A stretch of 64,000 nt of DNA, taken from positions 186,001 through 250,000 of the forward strand of contig NZ_JABFCZ010000003.1 in NCBI RefSeq assembly GCF_014692675.1. Direction: 5' to 3'. Source of the DNA: Roseibium aggregatum (GTDB taxonomy: Bacteria > Pseudomonadota > Alphaproteobacteria > Rhizobiales > Stappiaceae). Both the position numbers and the translations under genes were made by a program. The notes below the pieces were generated by a model. It did not search any database. It was given only the letters and a program-made list of their open reading frames with translations, and was not told the DNA's origin. Positions 34,857-43,773 of the stretch are shown here, piece after piece. The stretch's first letter is position 1. Each line of letters starts with the position of its first letter.

Positions 34857-35408
34857 ATGCCAAAACCGGTGTTCCTCACAGGGGTCGAGAGAACCTTTCC
34901 TGACGACGACATTATTGTCAGTAAGACGGATTTGAAGGGGCGCATTACCTACGCCAACCAGGTTTTCCTCCAAATCGCCGACTACACGGAACAGGAGGTG
35001 CTTGGTCAGCCCCATAGCATCATCCGTCATCCGGCAATGCCGCGGTGCGTCTTCAAGCTGCTGTGGGCGACCATCGAGGCCGGGCAGGAAATCTTCGCCT
35101 ATGTGATCAATCGCGCAAAGAACGGCGATCATTACTGGGTCTATGCACATGTGACGCCGAGCTTCGACAATGCCGGTCGTATCATCGGTTACCACTCCAA
35201 CCGCCGTGTCCCGGACCACAAGATCGTCGATGACCACATCGTTCCGCTCTACCAGGCCCTTCGGGAGGAGGAGGCCCGCCACCAGAGCCGCAAGGACGGC
35301 ATGATGGCGGCCGAGCAGATGATCTTCGATGTGCTCGCCAGGCAGGGTGTCGCCTATGACGAATTCATCGCGACCGTCGGCCAGGAGCGTCGGCGTGGCT
35401 ATCGCTGA
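34857..35408 (+). CDS. PAS-domain protein, Aer-like sensor
   Basis: 183 residues, soluble. One PAS domain at residues ~15-125 with DDDIIVSKTDLKGRITYAN, EVLGQPHSIIRHPAMP and ANGDHYWV-type (AKNGDHYWVYAHVTP) motifs, the pattern of FAD-binding PAS domains in Aer energy-taxis receptors. The C-terminal ~60 residues are helical and charged. It ends 46 bases before a soluble chemoreceptor gene, so the two look like a split Aer: sensor and signalling parts on separate chains. Confidence 0.87.
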   Translation: MPKPVFLTGVERTFPDDDIIVSKTDLKGRITYANQVFLQIADYTEQEVLGQPHSIIRHPAMPRCVFKLLWATIEAGQEIFAYVINRAKNGDHYWVYAHVTPSFDNAGRIIGYHSNRRVPDHKIVDDHIVPLYQALREEEARHQSRKDGMMAAEQMIFDVLARQGVAYDEFIATVGQERRRGYR

Positions 35409-35454
35409 CCGCTGGTTCGCACCACTATTCCGGTAGACCTTCAGGAAGATCGAC

Positions 35455-36615
35455 ATGTTTTCAGGCTTGAAAAAATCGTCACTGAGAAAAGCCACGGCCG
35501 TGTGCAAGGCGGTGGCGAATGGCGATTTCGAAGCGCGGATCACCAATATCACGGAGACGGGTGAGGCCGCGGAGCTGATGCATGCGATCAACCTGCTGAT
35601 CGACCGGACCGATGCCTATCTTCGCGAATCCAAGGCCTGCCTCGACTATGTCAGCCGCAACCAGCATTTCAGGCTGATCGCCGAAAAGGGCATGGTCGGC
35701 AGCTTCCAGGCGGCCGCGCGCAGCATCAACACGGCAACCTTCAAGATCAAGGAAAAGCACGACGGTTTCTGCAAGGTCGCTGCCGATTTCGAACACCAGC
35801 TGAAGGACGTTGTCGATGCGGTGAGCCATTCCGTCAGCGACCTCAACATTGTCTCCAAGAATGTGGCGGACTCCTCCAGCCAGGTGAGCGAACAGTCCCT
35901 CGTGGTCGCCGCCGGTGCGGAGGAAGCGTCCGCCAACATGCAGAGCGTTGCCGCCTCGACCGAGGAGCTGACCGGCTCGATCGCCGAGATCAACCGCCAG
36001 GTCATGTCCGCTGCCGAGATCGCGGCCGGAGCCGTCACCAAATCTCAGGCCATGAGCAAGGAAATCGACAGCCTGTCGAGCATGTCGATGAAGATCGGCG
36101 AGGTTGTGCAGCTCATCAACGATATCGCCGCGCAGACCAACCTTCTGGCCCTTAACGCGACCATCGAGGCCGCACGTGCCGGCGAAATGGGCAAAGGCTT
36201 TGCCATTGTTGCCCAGGAGGTGAAGGCGCTCGCCAGCCAGACGGCAGGGGCCACGGAAGAAATCAACATGCAGATTTCCGGCCTGCAGGAGGTGACCTCG
36301 AAGGCGGTCGGCGCCAATGCCGAGATCAGCGAGGCGATCGAGCGGGTCAGCGAGATTTCAACGGCAATCGCGTCTGCCGTCGAACAACAGACGACCGCGA
36401 CCGGAGAAATCGCCCAGAATGTCGAGGAGGCCGCGAACGGCGCGACCGACGTAACGCAAAGCGTCGTCGGCATTCAGACAGCATCTGCGGGAACCAGGGA
36501 AATCAGTGCACGCGTCGTCGAAGCCGCCGGCAGCCTGCATGACCAGGAAGCTCACCTGCAGAAGCTCCGCGACGAGATGAACGCATTCCTGGCGACGGCA
36601 ACCAAGGTCGGCTAG
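35455..36615 (+). CDS. soluble methyl-accepting chemotaxis protein
   Basis: 386 residues without membrane segments. Residues ~20-110 have a HAMP-like helical region ([39 protein letters not shown]), followed by the coiled-coil signalling domain with the highly conserved tip [22 protein letters not shown] and adaptation helices with Glu/Gln pairs. It controls CheA through CheW. Because it has no sensor domain, input probably comes from the PAS protein just upstream. Confidence 0.93.
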   Translation: MFSGLKKSSLRKATAVCKAVANGDFEARITNITETGEAAELMHAINLLIDRTDAYLRESKACLDYVSRNQHFRLIAEKGMVGSFQAAARSINTATFKIKEKHDGFCKVAADFEHQLKDVVDAVSHSVSDLNIVSKNVADSSSQVSEQSLVVAAGAEEASANMQSVAASTEELTGSIAEINRQVMSAAEIAAGAVTKSQAMSKEIDSLSSMSMKIGEVVQLINDIAAQTNLLALNATIEAARAGEMGKGFAIVAQEVKALASQTAGATEEINMQISGLQEVTSKAVGANAEISEAIERVSEISTAIASAVEQQTTATGEIAQNVEEAANGATDVTQSVVGIQTASAGTREISARVVEAAGSLHDQEAHLQKLRDEMNAFLATATKVG

Positions 36616-36650
36616 GGGTCGGTCTATCCGGATTTCTGCAATTCGCGCGG

Positions 36651-36875
36651 TTATTTGATCGGCGTTTTCACGGTAGTGACCTTATGGGTCGCTTCGCCAC
36701 CGATCTTGCCGCAATCGTCCGCGGTGGCGGCCAGAACCGTGACATCCTTGACCTTGCACAATACGCCGGCGGCGACGTCATCGGCGCTCAATATTGCCGC
36801 AATAGCTTTGTCCGAAGATGCCTGGGCTGCGACCGGGAACGCTAGAAATGCGAGTGCCAGGGCGACTTTCTGCAT
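36651..36875 (-). CDS. small secreted protein, tandem paralogue 1
   Basis: 74 residues: signal peptide (MQKVALALAFLAFPVAAQAS) and a mature domain of about 50 residues. The core GVLCKVKDVTVLAATADDC..IGGEA.H.VT..KTP, with two invariant cysteines, is shared with the two genes upstream on the same strand. Two blocks of 38 nucleotides (36694-36731 and 36739-36776) are identical to the next copy. Ribosome site AAGGAAGGAAATCC precedes the ATG. I do not recognise the family. Confidence 0.75.
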   Translation of the reverse strand: MQKVALALAFLAFPVAAQASSDKAIAAILSADDVAAGVLCKVKDVTVLAATADDCGKIGGEATHKVTTVKTPIK

Positions 36876-36908
36876 GGATTTCCTTCCTTTCCGATTAGCG
36901 GATGGTCG

Positions 36909-37133
36909 TTAATTCACCGGCGTTTTTGTTATTGTGACAGTGTGGATGGCCTCGCCACCGATCTTGCCGCAATCGTCCGCGGTGGCGGCAAGTACGGTGA
37001 CATCCTTGACCTTGCACAATACGCCGGCGGCGACTTCTTCGGTTCCAAACCAGGTGTCATTGAGAAGCGAATATGCGGCAGCCACAGTCGTGGCAAATAT
37101 CAGCGTTGCGAATGCCAGGGCGATTTTCTGCAT
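36909..37133 (-). CDS. small secreted protein, tandem paralogue 2
   Basis: 74 residues, signal peptide MQKIALAFATLIFATTVAAA, then a divergent stretch of 12 residues and the shared two-cysteine core. Most similar to paralogue 1: the cores are nearly identical and share two 38-nucleotide blocks without mismatch, while the signal peptides and region after them have diverged. This suggests recent duplication or gene conversion limited to the core. Ribosome site GAAGGAGAAACGCGCC. Confidence 0.75.
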   Translation of the reverse strand: MQKIALAFATLIFATTVAAAYSLLNDTWFGTEEVAAGVLCKVKDVTVLAATADDCGKIGGEAIHTVTITKTPVN

Positions 37134-37165
37134 GGCGCGTTTCTCCTTCCGATTTTTGGCGGTCG

Positions 37166-37411
37166 TTACTTCGAGGGCGTTTTGGTTGTCGTCACGGTGT
37201 GTGTCGCTTTGCCGCCGATCCTGGTGCAGTCGTCAGCCGATGCAGCAAGCACGGTGACGTCCTTGATCTTGCACAGGACGCCGACGTTGATGTCGTCTGT
37301 TCCAAGGCCGAGCCAGCCGGTCGTTGGCGCGGATATCGTAGCAGCGAGAGCTTCATTGCTGACTGCGGAACAGAAAAGCGCGATCGTGGCGAATAGAATT
37401 CGTTGTTTCAT
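37166..37411 (-). CDS. small secreted protein, tandem paralogue 3
   Basis: 81 residues from the start at 37411 (MKQRILFATIALFCSAVSNEALA signal peptide). The core is more diverged than in copies 1 and 2 (GVLCKIKDVTVLAASADDC, IGGKATHTVTTTKTPSK) but both cysteines and spacing are kept. It lies 67 bases from the stop of the caspase-like gene upstream; all four may be one transcript. Confidence 0.75.
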   Translation of the reverse strand: MKQRILFATIALFCSAVSNEALAATISAPTTGWLGLGTDDINVGVLCKIKDVTVLAASADDCTRIGGKATHTVTTTKTPSK

Positions 37412-37478
37412 TTGAATGACTTCCGTTTTCTTCGGCAGGAACCAGGTGCCTGGCATTATCGCCGGAACCGGCCGGGCC

Positions 37479-38333
37479 CTATTCAAGGTTCATGTGAGCA
37501 AGAATCCCGTCCGGGTCATGGACGGTGGGCTGCTGGTCACAGCTGTTCGCGCGAAAGCCCAACTTCTCCAGTTCCAGTGCCTTCTTCCGGCAGATCGGAA
37601 TGGCAGCCTTTTCGGTTGCTGCCACTGCACGCATAACCGCATCCTCCAAGTGGCCTTCCGTGGATTGAAGACTTAAGCCGAATTGTTCGGTGAACAGGCC
37701 CATGGAACCGTCTGCGGCGAAATTGGCGACTTGATCGAATTTCGCAGATGTCACCACAGCTTCAGGCCGGGACGGATCGTCATCGGGATGGTTCCGCAGG
37801 AAAAGCGGCGTGATTGCGCCGGATTCACAGGCATCGAACATTACGACAACCTCGCCGGCCGGCACCTTGTGGACCATGCCGGCGAATTCCGCAGCGGTGA
37901 TCCAGACACCTCCGGCAACCGCAAACGCCCGGACTTCGGGTTTCTTTTCCGACCACAGAATAATCGCATCATTGCCGGGACCGGCGGGTTTTGACGGATC
38001 GATCGCACCGGAGTGAACATTGGCATAGATGATCAGCCGGTCCGTGGGGCCCAATTGCGCGGCAAGCGCCGCCATTTCCGACTTCAGGCCTGCGGTGGTG
38101 CCGTCTTCATTGATTATCTGCAGATGATTTTCCGGCGCGATTGCGAGCCGTTTGCCCAGGGCTGTCGCGATTGCCTCCGCGCCATTTCGACAGACGCTGG
38201 CTGGCTGAGGTTTCCAGGGCGGACAGATGCCTATCGTCAAGAGATGATTGGTGAAGGGAGCGCTATCTGCTCTCGCTACCCCGTGGACAAATAGAATTGC
38301 CGGAAGGGTCAGGCAAATGAAAAGCAGTTTCAT
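37479..38333 (-). CDS. secreted caspase-like cysteine protease (clan CD)
   Basis: 284 residues. Signal peptide to about residue 23. The catalytic dyad is visible as His107 in IIYANVHSG and Cys169 in VVVMFDACESG, the latter matching the DxCxSG motif of metacaspases and orthocaspases. Prokaryotic relatives cleave after Arg or Lys. The start at 38333 is preferred for a clean signal peptide; an ATG 27 bases upstream is possible. It precedes three tandem genes for small lysine-containing secreted proteins, which may be its substrates or inhibitors (speculative). Confidence 0.82.
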   Translation of the reverse strand: MKLLFICLTLPAILFVHGVARADSAPFTNHLLTIGICPPWKPQPASVCRNGAEAIATALGKRLAIAPENHLQIINEDGTTAGLKSEMAALAAQLGPTDRLIIYANVHSGAIDPSKPAGPGNDAIILWSEKKPEVRAFAVAGGVWITAAEFAGMVHKVPAGEVVVMFDACESGAITPLFLRNHPDDDPSRPEAVVTSAKFDQVANFAADGSMGLFTEQFGLSLQSTEGHLEDAVMRAVAATEKAAIPICRKKALELEKLGFRANSCDQQPTVHDPDGILAHMNLE

Positions 38334-38532
38334 GCGCCACTTGAATATGCCGCAGATCATCCCGCCCCCGCGCGATAGTAATTGCCCGATATTTTAGCGA
38401 AAAGATATGAAGGAAGACCTAAAATACCCGTGTTAAAACTTTCAGGGTGTGGTCGCAGTCATTGCCAATCGCGCTGGGACAAAGGGCGGGACAGTGGTAA
38501 GGCATCCCGCCCAAGTGCCGGGCTTTCTGAAA

Positions 38533-38877
38533 TCAGCGTCCCCACAGGAAGGGGATGAGGACCAATAAGACTGCCGGCAGCGCGCCAGCCAGGAGCCGTG
38601 CGCCCCAGCGGGCGTTCGATTCCGGATATTGGATAAGCGCTCCGCCAACAATGCAGACGAACACGCTTCCTGCCGTAAGCAGATAATATCTGACAGGAAC
38701 ATCTGCCGAGAAGTGGAATGCACCGTTCTCGTCACGGCCGCCGAGTGCCGATATGCCATAGAGCAAAATGACATAGTTGATCACGCCGACAATCGTAACG
38801 ATCGTCGTCTGGATCGTCGGGTCACGACCGAGGCCGAGGATCCCGAAAGGGACGGTTTTCTTTCTGTCTTCAGGCAT
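38533..38877 (-). CDS. small membrane protein of unknown function
   Basis: 114 residues with three hydrophobic segments (around residues 23-44, 60-80 and 92-111) and short charged ends; ends FLWGR. No family recognised. The start at 38877 has GGAGAGT just upstream, but that site lies inside a perfect hairpin. The frame also has ATGs at 38916 and 38907 upstream of the hairpin, so two starts are possible. Downstream of trpEG on the same strand by 38 bases or more, so it may be the tail of the trp transcript. Confidence 0.65.
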   Translation of the reverse strand: MPEDRKKTVPFGILGLGRDPTIQTTIVTIVGVINYVILLYGISALGGRDENGAFHFSADVPVRYYLLTAGSVFVCIVGGALIQYPESNARWGARLLAGALPAVLLVLIPFLWGR

Positions 38878-38905
38878 GGCACTCTCCAATTTCAGGGAGA
38901 GTGCC
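38878..38905 (-). promoter_or_regulatory. hairpin enclosing the ribosome-binding site
   Basis: GGCACTCTCC and GGAGAGTGCC form a perfect 10-bp stem with an 8-base loop. In the minus-strand mRNA the 3' arm contains the Shine-Dalgarno GGAGAG and ends directly against the ATG at 38877. This would hide the ribosome site unless melted. Confidence 0.55.
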
Positions 38906-38953
38906 ATAAAAATCAATACCTACAGGTTGTAATTTTTGTCGAGGGTAAGGCCG

Positions 38954-41131
38954 TCACGCCGTTTCCGCGACCTTCGCCCGGACAAGTTTCGCCACGACAT
39001 TCTCGATGATCTTGTGCCCGGCGTCCTGATCGAGGGACATGATGCTCTCGGGATGGAACTGTACGGCGGCGATCGGTTCGTGATCGTGTTCGATCGCCAT
39101 GACCACGCCGTCGTCGGTTTCCGCGGTCACGCGCATCTCCGCCGGCAGGGTGTCCCGTTTGGCGAAGAGCGAGTGGTAACGCCCGACGATCACCGGCGCC
39201 TGCAGGCCTTCGAACAGGAGCGAGTTGCCCGAGATCGTGATCGGAGACGGCTTGCCGTGCATCGGGATATCGAGCTGGCCAAGTTCGGCGCCGAAGCTTT
39301 CCGCCAGCGCCTGTAGTCCCAGACAGACACCGAAGATCGGCAGGCCCCGGGACCGTGCCCGGCCGATGGTGGCCGCACAGTCGAAGTCCTTCGGATTGCC
39401 CGGTCCGGGCGACAGCACCACCAGGTCCGGATTGACGTCGTAGAACACGTGATCGGCCACGGGCGTGCGGTAGGTGACGACCTCGGCCCCGGTCTGGCGG
39501 AAGTAGTTGGCCAGCGTGTGGACAAAGCTGTCCTCGTGATCGACCAGCAGGATTTTCATGCCCGCACCCGGTTTGGGCTTCAGGGCCTTGTCTTCCGCCT
39601 GCAGGGCCAGACCGGCTTCGCGCACGGCGGCCCGCATGGCTTCCGCCTTCAGTTCCGTTTCGGCTTCCTCGTCTTCTGGAACGCTGTCGTAGAGAAGGGT
39701 TGCCCCGGCGCGGATCTGGGCGACACCGTCCTTGATCCTGACGGTCCTGAGCGTCAGGCCGGTGTTCATGTCGCCGTTGAAGAGCACGGCACCGATGGCA
39801 CCGCCGTACCAGGCGCGCGGGCTTTTCTCGTTCTCCTCGATGAATTCCATCGCCCAGCGTTTCGGCGCGCCGGTCACCGTCACCGCCCAGGTGTGGGACA
39901 GGAAGGCGTCCAATGCGTCCATGTCCTCGCGCAGGGTGCCCTCGATATGATCCACGGTGTGGATCAGGCGGGAATACATCTCGATCTGGCGCCGGCCGAT
40001 GACGCGCACGGAGCCCGGCACGCAGACCCGGCTCTTGTCGTTGCGGTCCACGTCGGAACACATGGTCAGCTCCGCCTCGTCCTTGGCCGAGTTCAGCAGC
40101 TTGCGGATCTGCGCCTCGTCCTCGATGGCGTTCTTGCCGCGCCGGATCGTGCCGGAGATCGGGCAGGTCTCCACCCGCCGTCCGCCGGTGACACGCACAT
40201 ACATCTCCGGCGAGGCGCCGACCAGGTATTCGCGGTTACCGAGGTTGAAGAAGAAGGAGTAGGGGGAGGGGTTGATCTGCTGCAGGCGGCGGGAGACGGC
40301 GGACGGCGGGTTGGGGCAAGGCTCGTAGAAGGTCTGTCCCGGCACGGTCTCGAACAGGTCGCCGCGGCGGAAATAGTCCTTGGCCTTCTCCACCAGCTTT
40401 GCGTATTCGCCGGGCTCGTGATCGCCCCGGCCCGGATCCTCGTTCGCCGGCGTGTACTGGCTCTTTTCGCCGTCGCGCGGCAGGCCGGCGGTCGACTTGC
40501 CGTCGACTTCGAAGTCGTATTCCAGCACATGGGCGCGCTTGCCGTGGTGGTCGACGATCAGGATCTCGTCCGGCAGGAACAGCACCACGTCGCGCTGGTC
40601 GTCGGGCCGTTTCAGCTTCAGGTCGATCGGCTCGAACTGGAACGCGATGTCGTAACCGAAGGCACCGTAAAGGCCGAGCTGGTCGTCGCCGCAGGCAAAC
40701 AGATCCTTCAACGCCCGGACGATGGAAAAGGTCGAGGGCTGGCGCGAACGTTCCTCTTCCTGGAACACCCGGTCGGGCTTTTTCACGGTCAGGTCGATGC
40801 GGGAGCCGTCGGCGGAAAAACTGGCCACATCCGGATGGGTTTTCAGCGCTTTGGCAATGGCCGGGATCAGGATCCGGCCGCGGTCGTTGAGCGCCCGGAT
40901 CTCCACCGCGCGGTCGGCGGCTTCCATGACCAGCGGCGGGTTGACCAGCGCCATGTCCCAGCGGGTGTAGCGGCCCGGATATTCATAGGAAGACGACAGG
41001 ACGGCGCCGCGCTCCGCGTCGAGCCGGTCGATCCACTGGGAAGTCCCAGCCTCATAGTCGGAAGGCCGGGAAGAGCGGGTGATCGTGATCCCGCCGTCCG
41101 TTTCAAATGTCTGTTCCGCCAGTGCCGGCAT
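38954..41131 (-). CDS. trpE(G): anthranilate synthase, fused TrpE-TrpG
   Basis: 725 residues. Residues 1-505 are the chorismate-binding TrpE component ([53 protein letters not shown]), residues ~530-725 the glutamine amidotransferase TrpG with catalytic Cys in [12 protein letters not shown] and the His/Glu in [10 protein letters not shown]. The fused enzyme makes anthranilate from chorismate and glutamine, the first step to tryptophan. Such fusions are typical of Rhizobiales and relatives. Preceded by a Trp leader peptide and attenuator. Confidence 0.97.
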   Translation of the reverse strand: MPALAEQTFETDGGITITRSSRPSDYEAGTSQWIDRLDAERGAVLSSSYEYPGRYTRWDMALVNPPLVMEAADRAVEIRALNDRGRILIPAIAKALKTHPDVASFSADGSRIDLTVKKPDRVFQEEERSRQPSTFSIVRALKDLFACGDDQLGLYGAFGYDIAFQFEPIDLKLKRPDDQRDVVLFLPDEILIVDHHGKRAHVLEYDFEVDGKSTAGLPRDGEKSQYTPANEDPGRGDHEPGEYAKLVEKAKDYFRRGDLFETVPGQTFYEPCPNPPSAVSRRLQQINPSPYSFFFNLGNREYLVGASPEMYVRVTGGRRVETCPISGTIRRGKNAIEDEAQIRKLLNSAKDEAELTMCSDVDRNDKSRVCVPGSVRVIGRRQIEMYSRLIHTVDHIEGTLREDMDALDAFLSHTWAVTVTGAPKRWAMEFIEENEKSPRAWYGGAIGAVLFNGDMNTGLTLRTVRIKDGVAQIRAGATLLYDSVPEDEEAETELKAEAMRAAVREAGLALQAEDKALKPKPGAGMKILLVDHEDSFVHTLANYFRQTGAEVVTYRTPVADHVFYDVNPDLVVLSPGPGNPKDFDCAATIGRARSRGLPIFGVCLGLQALAESFGAELGQLDIPMHGKPSPITISGNSLLFEGLQAPVIVGRYHSLFAKRDTLPAEMRVTAETDDGVVMAIEHDHEPIAAVQFHPESIMSLDQDAGHKIIENVVAKLVRAKVAETA

Positions 41132-41197
41132 GAAATCTGTTCCCTTTACGCATCGGGCGTTTCGCCCACTGGGTCACCTCGAAAATTCCGCCAGAAA

Positions 41198-41238
41198 GAC
41201 CAAAGGCCGCCTGCGGTGTCCCGCGGCGGCCTTTGGTC
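41198..41238 (-). terminator. trp attenuator
   Basis: 14-bp perfect stem GACCAAAGGCCGCC / GGCGGCCTTTGGTC with an inner GCGG/CCGC pairing, followed on the minus strand by TTTCTGG. It lies between the leader peptide and trpE(G). An upstream GGCGGCC (near 41274-41280) can pair with the first arm to form the antiterminator. Confidence 0.85.
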
Positions 41239-41279
41239 TACTTCGATCACGTCAAGACATGAGAGTGCGCTGGCCGCCT

Positions 41280-41324
41280 TTAAGCGTCCCGCCACCACCA
41301 AGTCTGGGTCATGATCTTGTTCAT
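41280..41324 (-). CDS. trpL: trp operon leader peptide
   Basis: A 14-codon open frame reading MNKIMTQTWWWRDA with three consecutive TGG Trp codons (41292-41300) followed by a stop 42 bases before the attenuator stem. Ribosome stalling at the Trp codons under tryptophan shortage would let the antiterminator form and trpE(G) be transcribed. This is the classical arrangement in Rhizobium-type trpE(G). The ribosome site is weak. Confidence 0.88.
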   Translation of the reverse strand: MNKIMTQTWWWRDA

Positions 41325-41682
41325 GGCATTTTGAATAGCGGAAGAGGGCGGGGGAGGCAATGGCAAATCTTTATATTGCATCCATTTTCTATTTTCTTAG
41401 TAATGGGGATTTTTTGGGAAGTAAAAATAGAAATTATTTACCTAAACAATTTTTGAATTTTTATTCAAAATCGTATTTCCAAGAATTAGCCACTTCTGAA
41501 GGCCGGCCGAATTTCCATCCGATTTTGTAAACATGCCCATCGTCAACAATCGATTTTTTATAAGATGGAACTGGGCATAAATCACCCCTCTTTGAGAGTG
41601 ATGTACTTAGAATTTTATTTTCTGAAAATATAAACCTGTAGGAAAAGTAAGCGATAATATTATTAATTTCTGAAATTATATC
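41325..41682. other. AT-rich gap between trp leader and DUF4238 gene
   Basis: 358 bases, strikingly AT-rich from about 41380 on. It must contain the trp promoter near its left end; TATAAA-like sequence on the minus strand lies about 60 bases before trpL. No gene is supported. Confidence 0.45.
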
Positions 41683-42519
41683 TTAGTCGTCGATTGTAAC
41701 GTGTCGCTCTTTTGTTTTTATGAAATTGTTATTCACAATTGCAATGTTTGACGAAATGGGGAATATAAAAATAAAATTTTTTGCTTGTTTTGATGAATAT
41801 GGGACCGATTCCTTGATGGTGCGATTTCTATTGAAATAACATACAGGATTGTCAGACGATATGAATGGAAGATCAGTTATATTGTGAATCAGGAAAGGTC
41901 CGCCAAACGCAAAGTTTTCTTGGAATATATCTATATTATTTACTAGAAGCGGCATCGACGATAGTCGTCTATGAGGGTCGATATTTAGATCGATTATTCC
42001 TGAGCGTACCAAGTTTGAGAAATGAATAGGGCCTACGGATTTATTTGAATTTCTTTCTCGATACATATCACAAAAGATTTTGAGATTCGGATCGTCAGAG
42101 GCCAAGCCGATAGTTTCTTCGTATTGTCCAATAACGCTTTCTCTAAGTAGGAATAATATTGCATCAAGTACTATTGGTGTGCGGGTGTGCAAAGAGCAAA
42201 TAAATTTTACAATATTTACCCAATCATAAGCGGAAACTGGCTCTTTCCTTTTTAATCTTTCAAAAGCTGGTGTCCATGCGGATTCGACATAGTTGGAAAA
42301 GCCTTTTTCGAGAGCGGTGTCAAATCTTTGTTCAGCGTGATCAGGTTGCCTATATAAGTAATTGATAGCAAGTGCTTTCTCAGGCTTTTGGGGGAAGTAA
42401 TGATTTTGATTCCATGTATCTACTAAATGTATGTATCCACCTTTGTCTGTAAAATTCTTAGAATAACAAACGGGAATATAATGATGTTTTTTAGGGTCTT
42501 CAGGATGGGTAGGATGCAT
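41683..42519 (-). CDS. DUF4238 protein, horizontally acquired-looking
   Basis: 278 residues. The N-terminal KKHHYIPVCYSKNFTD and the later FISSDNPVCYF are the two hallmarks of DUF4238, a family of unknown function. Base composition is far more AT-rich than any flanking gene and the codons are AT-ending, which suggests transfer. No integrase, transposase or repeat marks the borders. DUF4238 genes are found scattered in accessory islands, sometimes near defence genes; no partner is seen here. Cytoplasmic, no membrane segment evident. Confidence 0.82.
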   Translation of the reverse strand: MHPTHPEDPKKHHYIPVCYSKNFTDKGGYIHLVDTWNQNHYFPQKPEKALAINYLYRQPDHAEQRFDTALEKGFSNYVESAWTPAFERLKRKEPVSAYDWVNIVKFICSLHTRTPIVLDAILFLLRESVIGQYEETIGLASDDPNLKIFCDMYRERNSNKSVGPIHFSNLVRSGIIDLNIDPHRRLSSMPLLVNNIDIFQENFAFGGPFLIHNITDLPFISSDNPVCYFNRNRTIKESVPYSSKQAKNFIFIFPISSNIAIVNNNFIKTKERHVTIDD

Positions 42520-42730
42520 GCTGCCGTATATTGAAAATTGAAATTTGCTTAATTCATAAGCTGTTCTGCTTTACGGTGATATCATGAACTTTATGTTCGA
42601 ATCCGGTGAGCAAACTTGCCTTTGTAAGAAGCGAACGAACTATCTACATATTCTATCGCATAGTTCTCATCATAACACGGCTCGCTCCTAATTATGTCGG
42701 CGAACCCATACACATGCGATAGGTTTTTAA

Positions 42731-43762
42731 ATGTCCAAACCGCTCGAACTCGGCCTCGACACCTTCGGGGATATCACGCAAGGGCCGGACGGCCGGTCGC
42801 TTCACGAAGCGGAGGTGCTGCGCAATCTGGTCAAACAGGGCGTTCTGGCCGACGAGACCGGTGTCGATTTTTTGGGGCTGGGCGAACATCATCGCGCCGA
42901 TTTCGCCATCTCCGCCCCCGAAATCGTGCTCAGCCATGTCGCTGCCCTGACGAAGCGCGTGCGGCTGGGGACGTCCGTTACGGTGTTGTCGTCCGACGAC
43001 CCGATCCGCGTGTTTCAACGCTTTTCGACGCTGAACGCCCTGTCGAACGGCCGGGCGGAAATCACCGTCGGCCGGGGGTCCTTCACCGAGAGCTTTCCGC
43101 TGTTCGGCTATGATCTCAATCTCTACGAGGAACTGTTCGAGCAGAAGCTGGACCTTCTGTCCGCTCTGGTAGCCGACGAAATCGTCACCTGGGAAGGCGA
43201 ACTGCGCCCGCCGCTGAAAAAACAGCGGGTGTTCCCGCGGGTGGAAGACGGATTTCTGGTGGTCTGGGTCGGGGTCGGCGGCACGCCTCAGTCGGTGGTG
43301 CGCGCGGTCGCCTATGATTTTCAGCTGATGCTGGCGATCATCGGTGGCGACCCGGCCCGGTTTCGGCCACTGGTCGATCTCTATTATCGCGCCTGCGAGC
43401 AGATGGAGCATGCCGTCAAGCCGATCGGCGTGCATTCACCGGGTCATATCGCCGAGACCGACGAACAGGCGCTGGAAGAACTGTGGCCCCACTACAAGGC
43501 CTTCCATGACCGGCTTGGCCGGGAGCGGGGCTGGTCACCGATAGTCAAGGATGCCTTCGTGTCGGAAGCCCGGCACGGGTCGATCTATGCCGGTTCGCCG
43601 GAAACGGTCGCAAAGCGGATCGCGAAGACCGCGAAAACGCTGGGCTTGTCCCGTTTCGACATGAAATACGCCACCGGCGCCATGCCGCATGCCATGCTGA
43701 TGAAGAGCATCGAGCTTTACGGCACGAAGGTCATCCCGCTGGTGCGGGACATGCTGAACTGA
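42731..43762 (+). CDS. LLM-class flavin-dependent oxidoreductase
   Basis: 343 residues, luciferase-like TIM barrel: LGLDTFGDITQGPDG at the start, DFLGLGEHHRADFAISAPEIVLSHVAA, IRVFQRFSTLNALSNGRAEITVGRGSF and a Gly-rich VVWVGVGGTPQSVVRA flavin-binding turn. This is the CE1758 (SCO4701)-type branch with a short insertion relative to the gene at 25182. Substrate unknown. No good ribosome site is visible, so the exact start is moderately certain. Confidence 0.9.
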   Translation: MSKPLELGLDTFGDITQGPDGRSLHEAEVLRNLVKQGVLADETGVDFLGLGEHHRADFAISAPEIVLSHVAALTKRVRLGTSVTVLSSDDPIRVFQRFSTLNALSNGRAEITVGRGSFTESFPLFGYDLNLYEELFEQKLDLLSALVADEIVTWEGELRPPLKKQRVFPRVEDGFLVVWVGVGGTPQSVVRAVAYDFQLMLAIIGGDPARFRPLVDLYYRACEQMEHAVKPIGVHSPGHIAETDEQALEELWPHYKAFHDRLGRERGWSPIVKDAFVSEARHGSIYAGSPETVAKRIAKTAKTLGLSRFDMKYATGAMPHAMLMKSIELYGTKVIPLVRDMLN

Positions 43763-43773
43763 GGGGGCCGCCC

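Noticed and set aside
39449..41314. A 621-codon open frame on the plus strand
   Set aside because: Antisense to trpE(G); no motifs, and it crosses the attenuator.
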